Part shown: positions 1 to 5,925 of the stretch, piece after piece
Layout: each line of letters begins with the position of its first letter
Position numbering within the stretch: the first letter of the stretch is position 1
Assembly (NCBI GenBank): GCA_003354225.1
Contig: PIVH01000396.1
Location: forward strand, 1-5,940
Origin: Globobulimina sp.
Taxonomy: Eukaryota; Foraminifera; Rotaliida
Length of the DNA: 5,940 nt
Direction of reading: 5' to 3'
Notes under the pieces: generated by a model
The model's input: only the letters and a program-made list of their open reading frames with translations
What the model was told of the DNA's origin: nothing
Database searches by the model: none
Program-made: the position numbers and the translations under genes

Positions 1-79
1 GCACAGTAAACAATTATATGTGCAGTATATGATATTTTTATATTGTATACATTGTATGCATTGAGGACTGAAATTTTAC
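1..79 (-). other. Start of an intron of the transporter gene, running off the left edge
   Basis: The donor GTAAAA begins at 79 on the minus strand, directly after exonic AAG. The downstream bases are AT-rich and without an open frame. A TTTCAG lies only 12 bases after the donor, too close to be a plausible acceptor. No other AG dinucleotide occurs before the window edge, so the intron must be at least 79 bases long if it is real. Confidence 0.5.
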
Positions 80-777
80 CTTAACATTAAAGCCATTTCA
101 TGTGTAGATTTCCTTTGATTTAATTGTTTGATTGTTCTAAGATTATCATGTTTTGGCGTTGCTAACAGTAACAAAGAAATACAGGATAACAATGAAATAA
201 ATGTAATGATAAACAATGAATATTTGTAGTGTCCAGTTAAAGTTATTGAGAGTTGAATAATTATCGGAAATACAGTTTTTGTGATACCATAAAGTATAGT
301 CACAATATACATCATTTTATCTTGTTTTTTTGGATATTTTCGAAAAATATAAACAGAAAAACAAACAGTTATTATGCCCAATGTATAGCCTATAAATATA
401 AATAATATATACATTACAGATAGAACGTTAATGTATGGAATTAATGTAATTGCAATACTTGAAAAAAATATACTTAATGCTACAAATGGATGTGTATTGT
501 CAAAAAAATCAATAATAAACGCACAAAATATTGATGACAAGCCAAATGATATTGATTTCACTGTAAATATTAATGCAATGTCCTTCTCAGTCACTTCTAA
601 CCGATCCTCGAAGTCTACAAACAAGGCTGAACTGAATGTTTCAAGCGCTCCACACGTTGAAAGCATCAATGAATACGCAACCATATGTTTGTATTCTTGA
701 TAACAACTTATCGATTTGCCAGAATCATGACCATCCTTTTCTGTATCACTGCCACTATCACACTGTTCACTTTGCAT
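80..777 (-). CDS. Major-facilitator-type membrane transporter, first exon (3' part outside the window)
   Basis: This is a likely solute carrier of the plasma or an internal membrane; the substrate is unknown. The exon encodes 232 residues plus two bases. An acidic hydrophilic N-terminus (about 1-30) is followed by six hydrophobic segments near residues 33-54, 67-90, 97-115, 118-144, 155-178 and 184-206, then a basic polar stretch. This is the shape of the N-terminal half of a 12-helix MFS protein. The loop between helices 2 and 3 carries Asp90 where MFS motif A has its conserved Asp, but the rest of that motif is weak. The ATG at 777 is supported by an in-frame TAA at 792-790. The frame reads to a stop at 78-76, but a good donor (AAG|GTAAAA, GT at 79-78) precedes it in phase 2, and the last loop resembles the central MFS loop. 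I therefore infer that the second half lies in exons left of position 1. No usable acceptor is seen in the remaining 77 bases. MFS assignment is moderate; the subfamily is not recognised, though an MFSD4-like type is possible. Confidence 0.6.
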
Positions 778-975
778 TAGAAAAGATAATTATTTTTGTG
801 ATTGTAAATTAAAAGTTTTCAGAGTTAATGTTTAGTAAACGTACAGACACTGTTGTTATAACAAAAATAACTAATAACAATGCATGGCACTGGTACACGA
901 AGATCATTACATTTGATCAAAACGGCAAAAATCTAGCACGCAAAAAACATTATTTTATATAAACGACAAACACTA

Positions 976-981
976 TTTATT
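976..981 (-). promoter_or_regulatory. Second candidate polyadenylation signal (AATAAA)
   Basis: A second minus-strand AATAAA lies about 90 bases after the lectin stop. It could be the used signal or an alternative one. It is still about 200 bases short of the transporter start codon. Confidence 0.3.
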
Positions 982-1031
982 ACAAAACAAACAATATATT
1001 ACATTGAATTTGTTTTTTCAAAAAAAGAATA

Positions 1032-1037
1032 TTTATT
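1032..1037 (-). promoter_or_regulatory. Candidate polyadenylation signal (AATAAA) of the lectin gene
   Basis: AATAAA on the minus strand lies about 30 bases after the TAA stop at 1070-1068 and precedes an A/T-rich stretch. It is the nearest canonical signal to the stop. In such AT-rich DNA the hexamer can occur by chance. Confidence 0.4.
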
Positions 1038-1067
1038 TATATTTATACACTATTTCTAGTCATCATA

Positions 1068-3589
1068 TTACTCATATTCCTCATTATAATCCCCACCATA
1101 ATCCTCATTATAATTATATTTATCGCCATCCACATCGCCCGGCATAGCTGGTACAGGCGGGAGACTCGGCATGTTATTATTAATTGGACTGTTTGGAATG
1201 TTTGGGATATTTGCATCGTTTGGCGCAGCGGGCACCGGCGGAAGACGCGGCATATTCGAATGCATTACGGATCCTGGCTCACCACCTCCGACCACTTGAT
1301 CTGTATTCATTTGATTCATATACAACTGCGGCATATTTTGATTTATATCAAAATTTTGCTGCATCATATTCATATTCATATTCATGGCATACATATTCAT
1401 ATTATTCATATCCATCGGATTCATATCATTCATATTCATACTCATTGGATTCATCTGGCTCATATTCATATTATTCATCGCCATCGAATTCATCATATTT
1501 GGCATTGACATAACTCCGTTATGATGCATTCCCATTTGATTCATGAGCATATTATTATTATTGTCCATATTCACTGCTTTGTTATCACCAATATTCATTT
1601 CAACCCCATTGCCATACACCGAGCTATCCGACGCCACCGATATTTGTTGCGTTACCTGCGTATTTGCTGCATATCCGGGACCGTTTATTTGTGGCGAACC
1701 CGCCGACGATGTACTCGCTAATTGCACGGTGTCAGTCATATGAGTCTCTTCTAATTCTTGCAGTTTAGCAAATTTTTTTCCTGATACAAAATAAAAACAC
1801 CCCATACAGAATATACATATAATCAATAAAAATGTTAATCCGCCTAATTATAAGCAACAATAATAGGAACTGTAAGTTTTAGTGTGTTTTCATAATGTAC
1901 ACACACATCGGAACACACACAAATTTATTGCATGTTTTTCATACAAAAACCTGGCAAATCTCAAAGAATTATATTTTTTTATACAGTTTCCAAACATGTA
2001 CACGATTGTTTTCTCGTTATATATTCATACCTAACAATAACATCATATCATCAACAGATTCAATTATTGACTTTTTCCTGTCACTGTCATTTAAATCCTG
2101 TCCTGATACTGTCGAACCAATCGGAGTTGAGTCAGGATCACTGGTTGATAGTACCTCCGATGTTTCATGCGATGGACTGTCCGAAGGACTGTCCGATGGT
2201 CGTTGTGATGGTACACCAGATGGTGTTTGTGATGGTACATTGCTTGGTACTTTTGTAGGACTATTTGTTGCAATCGGAGCAAGCGTTGGTACTCTGGTTG
2301 GAGCCACTGATGTTACACTTGATGACGGATGAGACGGTATATTGGATGGAGCCGAACTTGGATCATTGGTTGGTGCTGAGGATGGAGATTTTGTTGTTGG
2401 TGATATACTTGGACCAATCGGTGCTGCGGTAGGTGACGGGGTCGGTGCTGTACATGTGATTATTATAAACAATAATTATCATTGGAAATACATGTATGTA
2501 TATAATACCATTACACATTGGATAATATGTCCTTCCGCTGGGTGCATCAGCCCAGACACCGGTGCTTGAAATATCGCCAATGCGCACAGTTGCCGCCTCA
2601 TTGAGGCCATTGCTTGGTTCTGTTGCATACCATGGTGCTACATCGCCATTTGCTGTCCCATCCGCGTTGAATCCAAATTGAGTCGCTACTGTACCATCTT
2701 GCCACTGCCATGTCTCTTCATTTGCATTCCGATAAACTCCGATCCAACAGCCACAATTTGACAATGTAAAACCTATATATTATAAGTAAAAATGCATGTT
2801 TTCATGAAATATATATAAAATATGTTTGTGCGCATAAAAAAATATGCCAGTGTGCACACAAAAAATACATTTATAATTCTACAGTTTTAGTGAATAATTA
2901 CCTTTGCCGACACAAAAAGCATTGCATATTGCCACAGCTTTCTCATTTAACTCAAAAGAGGTCACCATCGCTAAATGAGTTCCATACGTTGATTGACAAT
3001 CTGATATCGCTGTGGAATGTGTTGTTTCTGTGAATGAATTTGAAATAACAAAATCATTTGAAGGGACTATAGCCGTTGCTTCTAATTTTACATTGGATAA
3101 ATAGCAACAGTCACTGTTACTGTCTACCGCTTGAATTCTGATGCTGACCGCAATATTATTTGCAGTGATTACAGGCAATGTTTCTGTATGACCCAATGTA
3201 GGAACAGCCTCTGCCGAACCACCTAATATTTCATAAAATGTACTCCATGAATTGGTATCGCCATCAGTCGTATAAGAAAATATACATTTCTCTACTGGAT
3301 CAAACATGCTTATTGGCGAAATATCAAATGTTAATGTAATGTTTTCATAAAGAATGGTAGATATTACGTCATGATATATGTAGTTATTATTACAAATGGA
3401 CCAACATGGACCATCCACTTCATCTGGGCATGATGCGGTGTTTTGTTGTGTTGGAGTAATAGTTCCTGACCAATCTACTGTAAATGTTGCAATATTATCC
3501 ATTGGATCGTTCCATAGCACAACACATGACACCATCACCATTTCGATGGTCAAAAAATACAACATTTCTGCAAATGTACACCGTGTCAT
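1068..3589 (-). CDS. Single-pass membrane protein with C-type lectin-like domain, Pro-Ser-Thr stalk and Met/Asn-rich tail (4 exons)
   Basis: Probably a cell-surface binding or receptor-like protein; the ligand is unknown. Model: exons 3589-2902, 2772-2509, 2447-2031 and 1843-1068, joined in frame to 2145 bases and 714 residues. The ATG at 3589 follows an in-frame TAG at 3610-3608. Order: signal peptide (about 1-22, with an unusual Glu16); beta-sandwich-like ectodomain with an N-glycosylation site at N83 (about 23-175); C-type lectin-like domain (about 180-317) with C198, the following hLA, WIG (239-241), WxW (251-253), EPS (281-283), WADAPS (303-308) and C316; Pro/Ser/Thr stalk (318-411); a linker; a transmembrane helix (about 452-476) created by the exon 3-exon 4 junction and followed by Lys479-Lys480; and a cytoplasmic tail to 714. 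The tail has a Met/Asn region, two PxLPPVPA motifs and an acidic Tyr-rich end. A lectin fold is well supported. Sugar binding is uncertain because the EPN and WND motifs are altered. Type I topology is inferred from the signal peptide and stop-transfer helix. The splice sites are predicted from frame and consensus, not transcripts. Confidence 0.8.
1302..1601 (-). repeat. Met/Asn-rich low-complexity coding region of the tail
   Basis: Residues 538-637 contain 31 Met and 29 Asn in 100 positions. The DNA is a degenerate array of ATGAAT/AATATG units. A ten-residue unit, xMNPMxMNxM, appears twice in tandem at residues 586-605. The stretch is in frame, ends before the proline-rich part, and is probably disordered. 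It generates spurious open frames on the opposite strand full of alternating Ser-Tyr and His-Ile. Confidence 0.8.
1844..2030 (-). other. Intron 3 of the lectin gene (187 bases, phase 1)
   Basis: Donor TTAG|GTATGA, acceptor ATAATTAG|GCGG. Splicing turns MMLLLG plus GLTFLLII into one continuous hydrophobic helix, which is strong support for the join. Without it, exon 3 stops three codons later and exon 4 has no proper start. The intron contains a short CA/TG-rich patch near 1898-1921. Confidence 0.8.
1898..1921. repeat. Interrupted CA/TG dinucleotide microsatellite inside intron 3
   Basis: On the plus strand two short CA runs are separated by TCGGA. It lies in a spliced-out region, so it has no coding effect. 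It is a likely length polymorphism. Confidence 0.55.
2167..2447 (-). repeat. Pro-Ser-Thr stalk coding repeat with a 12-base period
   Basis: Exon 3 opens with a Pro/Ser/Thr-rich stretch (residues 318-411). Near its end, proline recurs exactly every four residues seven times as PSxx (residues 385-410, bases 2170-2247); an earlier part (residues 339-358) is close to the same spacing. Such segments usually form extended, O-glycosylated stalks that hold a binding domain away from the membrane. The underlying DNA shows a degenerate 12-base periodicity consistent with tandem expansion. Confidence 0.7.
2448..2508 (-). other. Intron 2 of the lectin gene (61 bases, phase 1)
   Basis: Donor AATG|GTATTA, acceptor TGTACAG|CACC. 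The join gives a codon GCA just after the last lectin cysteine (C316) and leads straight into the Pro/Ser/Thr stalk. The unspliced frame reads into unrelated Ile/Tyr/Met-rich sequence. Confidence 0.8.
2773..2901 (-). other. Intron 1 of the lectin gene (129 bases, phase 1)
   Basis: Donor AAAG|GTAATT, acceptor TATATAG|GTTT. Removing it joins GGC-AAA-G to GT-TTT and keeps the lectin domain open across its middle. Reading through would end after six further residues at a TAG, losing the WIG core. Confidence 0.8.
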
Positions 3590-3832
3590 TGTATGTTTAT
3601 TGTAGAACTAGATAAACGCTGAGATTAAAAACTGCTTAAATAAGTGATTTTGTTCATGGCTTGCATTAAACGCTCCGACAACAAATAAATAGGAACAGAA
3701 ACGTTGCTCATTGCAAATTTAAATCAACATACACAAACATGCATTCATGGGATCACACATTGGAGATCAAACATATGCAATGGTACAATGGATTACCCAG
3801 AGCTATTTTATGACTGCAAGAAATTAGAAATA
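3590..3832. other. Non-coding stretch upstream of the lectin gene
   Basis: No supported gene. The part next to 3589 must hold the promoter and leader of the minus-strand lectin gene, or an intron if the 4103-3977 exon belongs to it. A minus-strand TTCTAATTTCTTGCAG near 3814-3829 looks like a branch point, pyrimidine tract and acceptor, but no frame after it joins sensibly to the preceding exon. Confidence 0.4.
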
Positions 3833-4103
3833 TTACATGCTACAAAACATAGGTGTCTGTTGATCATTCTTTAGCAGCGTTTGTTCTTCCTTTGCTGGTA
3901 ATGGTAAACTATTATGGTTGACAAATAATAATCTTCTTTTGTTTGACAAATAATAATGTGTGGCAGCATCGTATACCAGCATCGATTCTTGGATCTAAAT
4001 ATTCTGCTCTATCGAGTGTAACAAAGGGAGTATTGCCGATGTTTGTAAATTGCAATGAACACTGAATCACGCCAATTAAACGCAGCAAGGCCAAAGACCG
4101 CAT
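3833..4103 (-). CDS. Possible small secreted protein (2 exons) or alternative first exon of the lectin gene
   Basis: Not a recognised family. The frame from the ATG at 4103 starts with a convincing signal peptide (positively charged Arg2 and Arg8, hydrophobic core, about residues 1-17) and continues with varied, coding-like residues to 42. A donor GCTG|GTATAC follows, with exon 1 at 4103-3977 in phase 1. A possible acceptor TTACCAG|CAAAGG at 3895 joins in frame to 3894-3833, giving a 62-residue product ending in CSM and a TAA. Unspliced, the frame gives 63 residues ending at 3912. A third reading joins the same donor in frame to an acceptor at 3569-3568 (TTTGCAG|AAATG) inside the first lectin-gene exon, giving a 749-residue product with two N-terminal hydrophobic segments. 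The signal-like start is seen; which splice model is right is open. Confidence 0.35.
3918..3957. repeat. 15-base direct repeat with a 25-base period
   Basis: The sequence TTGACAAATAATAAT occurs at 3918-3932 and again, identically, at 3943-3957, separated by ten bases. It lies in the predicted intron of the small minus-strand gene. It is probably a local duplication. Confidence 0.7.
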
Positions 4104-4167
4104 GATGTTCTTTTTTTGTTACTGAAAATTAAATGAAGTAAAAAACCTCCTTTAAATATCAGATAAG
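4104..4167. promoter_or_regulatory. Short divergent intergenic region, candidate bidirectional promoter
   Basis: Only 64 bases separate the minus-strand ATG at 4103 from the TTLL9 ATG at 4168. The spacer has a T run on its left side, A-rich sequence and TTTAAATA near 4151. If the minus-strand ORF is real, both leaders and the promoter must fit here or overlap coding sequence. If it is not, the promoter of TTLL9 can extend further left. Confidence 0.35.
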
Positions 4168-5475
4168 ATGGCAAGTGAGAAACTTACGCCATATCATCGA
4201 GATTATCACAAGAAAAAAAGAAATGAAAAGAATAAGATCAAATTCCGAACGCCATTCCGAAATGTTGTATTTGACGCATTGTCATCCAAAGGCTGGACCG
4301 AAAGCAGTGGCGAATCAAATTGGGACATAATATGGTCGGATCGTGAATGGATGCGAGACACATTCGACACAATACATTTACAAAGACATCAGAAAGTGAA
4401 TCATTTCCGAAATCATTACGAATTGACGCGCAAAAATATGATGGCGAGAAACATCAAAAAACAAAAACGTCTGTTACTACGAAATGGAGAGATATCAGAA
4501 TCGGAGAAATATAATTTCATTCCAGCGACCTTTGAACTGCCACACGAATATGCCATATTTGTGGAAGAATTCAAAAAAGAAAAAGAAAAAGAAAAAGCAA
4601 AAGGCAGTTCTGACAACAAATGGATAATGAAACCAGTCGGTTCGTGCCAAGGTCGCGGAATATTTTTATTTACCAAATTATCCGATATTTCTGCCTGGAA
4701 ATATAAGCCAAATAGGAATAATAATGTCGACGCACAAATTGCTTCTTATGTGGTTCAGAAATATCTGTCGCAGCCATATTTAATTGGGAATAAAAAGTTT
4801 GATTTGCGGATTTATGTTTTAGTGACATCGTATTCGCCATTAATTGTCTATATTTATCGAAGTGGTTTTGCTCGTTTTACAAGTTTCCGATATTCAAATT
4901 CCAAATCGAATCTAGATAATACGTACATTCATTTGACCAATGCAGCGGTGCAAAAAACAAACAATGAGCACCAATACAAAAATAATGATTTAAAATGGGA
5001 TATACGATCATTAAAATTGTACTTAACTGCAAAATATGGAGAACCGGAAATGAATATTTTATTCAAGAACATTCAAAATGTCATCATGCAGTCACTGCTT
5101 TGTGTGCAGAATTGCATAATAAATGATAGACATTGTTTTGAATTGTATGGATATGACATATTAATCGATCAGCAATTGAAAGTATGGCTGATTGAAGCGA
5201 ATGCCGCGCCGTCTTTTTCTGCGAGTTCGAGTCAAGATTATTTATTGAAATTCTCGCTAATTAATGATTGTTTGGATATTGTTATGCAAAAAAAGAAAAA
5301 TAAAAATGAAAATCAATTACAGTTTGGTGGCTTTGATTTAGTTTACAAAGATGGCATTGTTGAGTATCATGACAAGTGTTTAATTACTTCGTACTTAGGC
5401 TGCCAAAATCCTTCGTTACAAAAATATAAAAAAATTATCAACCAATTTGAAAAAAAGAAAAGAAAAAAAACATAA
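4168..5475 (+). CDS. TTLL9: Tubulin polyglutamylase-type ligase, TTLL9 family
   Basis: An ATP-grasp amino-acid ligase of the tubulin tyrosine ligase-like family. TTLL9 members add or extend glutamate side chains on tubulin tails, mostly in cilia and flagella. The 435-residue length matches the short TTLL9 type with no microtubule-binding extension. Seen in order: HFRNHYELTRKN (79-90), FVEEF (131-135), the ATP-site lysine in WIMKP (152-156, K155), QGRGI (161-165), PYLIG (203-207), KFDLRIYVLV (210-219), HLTN (255-258), FELYGYDILID (324-334) and IEANAAPS (342-349, with E343 and N345 as Mg-ATP ligands), then GGFDL (387-391), a C-terminal feature I associate with TTLL9. All key residues are present, so activity is expected. 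The ATG has A at -3 and G at +4 and follows an in-frame TAA at 4153. The gene is intronless, unlike its neighbour. Oddities are a Lys-Glu insertion (137-143) before WIMKP and a basic C-terminus (429-435). The exact subfamily is likely but not proven. Confidence 0.92.
   Translation: MASEKLTPYHRDYHKKKRNEKNKIKFRTPFRNVVFDALSSKGWTESSGESNWDIIWSDREWMRDTFDTIHLQRHQKVNHFRNHYELTRKNMMARNIKKQKRLLLRNGEISESEKYNFIPATFELPHEYAIFVEEFKKEKEKEKAKGSSDNKWIMKPVGSCQGRGIFLFTKLSDISAWKYKPNRNNNVDAQIASYVVQKYLSQPYLIGNKKFDLRIYVLVTSYSPLIVYIYRSGFARFTSFRYSNSKSNLDNTYIHLTNAAVQKTNNEHQYKNNDLKWDIRSLKLYLTAKYGEPEMNILFKNIQNVIMQSLLCVQNCIINDRHCFELYGYDILIDQQLKVWLIEANAAPSFSASSSQDYLLKFSLINDCLDIVMQKKKNKNENQLQFGGFDLVYKDGIVEYHDKCLITSYLGCQNPSLQKYKKIINQFEKKKRKKT
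4573..4602 (+). repeat. TTLL9: GAAAAA hexanucleotide microsatellite coding for Lys-Glu
   Basis: An A-rich tract with GAAAAA repeated encodes alternating Lys and Glu in the loop between FVEEF and WIMKP of the TTLL9 protein. It stays in frame and lies outside the catalytic motifs. It looks like a slippage-prone insertion in a loop that I expect to be shorter in animal TTLL9. Confidence 0.75.
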
Positions 5476-5823
5476 ACAAATTACACATTTAATAGTAACA
5501 ATAATTGTCATATTTAAATTTGTGTATACAATCTGTGTCAGAGTTTGTCAATGCTTTTTTCCATCAACATTCACTTGGAGTGTGTCTGCAATATAAATAA
5601 TTGCGTCATTTAAACTTTAAATGTTCGTATTTGCCCATTTTGACTTGTTGTTATTTGCTCTGAATTGCTCATATTGAGTCGAGGCCTACTCAGTGAAGAA
5701 AAGTCGAGCACGGGGCGGCATCTCTGATTTTATGTTGTTTCTACTCTCACAGCGAAATTATATGTTATAATATGATGGTTTGGCTCAGTTTCGAGGCTGG
5801 GCAATCTGATTAGTTACCACATA
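5476..5823. other. Non-coding region downstream of TTLL9
   Basis: No credible gene on either strand. It begins with the TTLL9 3' untranslated region. No exact AATAAA is present on the plus strand; the nearest look-alike is ATATAAATAA around 5591-5600. A less AT-rich patch at 5675-5720 contains TGAGT-CGAGGCCT-ACTCA, a five-base stem with an eight-base loop, of unknown meaning. Confidence 0.5.
5607..5623. repeat. Perfect 8-base inverted repeat around one base
   Basis: CATTTAAA-C-TTTAAATG is perfectly symmetric. It lies about 130 bases after the TTLL9 stop and could be a weak hairpin in its 3' untranslated region, a protein-binding site, or chance in AT-rich DNA. Confidence 0.6.
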
Positions 5824-5925
5824 ACTATTTAGTGAAAATGCAACTAATTAGTTACTATTTAGAAACTATTTAGTAATTATTTCAAAACAAAAACGATAAT
5901 GCGTAACTATTTAGTAACTATTTAG
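5824..5925. repeat. Short tandem array of ACTATTTAG units with 11- and 52-base spacing
   Basis: Exact ACTATTTAG copies start at 5824, 5854, 5865, 5906 and 5917, with a degenerate copy at 5876. Successive spacings are 30, 11, 11, 30 and 11, so three pairs are exactly 52 bases apart. This suggests a two-unit higher-order repeat of 52 bases that may continue beyond the right edge. TAGTTAC at 5811 and 5849 and its complement GTAACTA at 5903 and 5914 add an inverted component. Intergenic satellite or the end of a small mobile element are both possible. Confidence 0.7.

Larger units (their letters stand above)
778..1067. other. Non-coding gap: 3' region of the lectin gene and upstream region of the transporter
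   Basis: No credible coding frame occurs here. Both flanking genes are on the minus strand, so the right part is the 3' untranslated region of the lectin gene and the left part the promoter or leader of the transporter. Two 10-base palindromes are present, TTTGATCAAA at 912-921 and TTTATATAAA at 954-963. The second resembles a TATA element on either strand, about 175 bases upstream of the transporter ATG. Its function is not established. Confidence 0.5.

Noticed and set aside
431-700. Plus-strand 89-residue frame within the transporter exon
   Set aside because: It lies wholly opposite an open frame with six convincing membrane helices and has no recognisable features.
1184-1743. Plus-strand open frames rich in alternating Ser-Tyr or His-Ile opposite the lectin tail
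   Set aside because: They are mirror images of the Met/Asn codon repeats of the minus-strand gene and have no start context or domain; the minus strand has the transmembrane join and proline motifs.
2091-2282. Minus-strand His/Arg/Gln-rich frame inside the stalk exon
   Set aside because: It is an out-of-frame reading of the Pro-Ser repeat; the spliced frame is continuous with the lectin domain and membrane helix.
1895-2569. Plus-strand frames with Gly-Asp-Ser-rich repeats
   Set aside because: They are shadows of the Pro-Ser stalk repeat on the other strand and run across predicted introns of the minus-strand gene.
3814-3836. A 23-base intron GTAATA...TTGCAG extending the small minus-strand gene
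   Set aside because: It is far shorter than the 61-187-base introns seen nearby; the extended frame gives no recognisable sequence.
4416-4676. Minus-strand frame inside TTLL9 with a Phe-Ser run
   Set aside because: It is the reverse of the Lys-Glu microsatellite and of conserved TTLL9 motifs.
5680-5720. Short minus-strand frame (MPPRARLFFTE) with a possible downstream acceptor, as an exon of another gene
   Set aside because: After any join I tried, the frame closes within a few codons, so there is no support for a gene.
5781-5798. A-box-like TGGCTCAGTT and B-box-like GTTTCGAGGCT, suggesting a tRNA or tRNA-derived SINE
   Set aside because: The two boxes overlap instead of lying about 30-60 bases apart, no acceptor or anticodon stem can be drawn, and a second TCGAGGC at 5679-5685 also has no tRNA fold around it.
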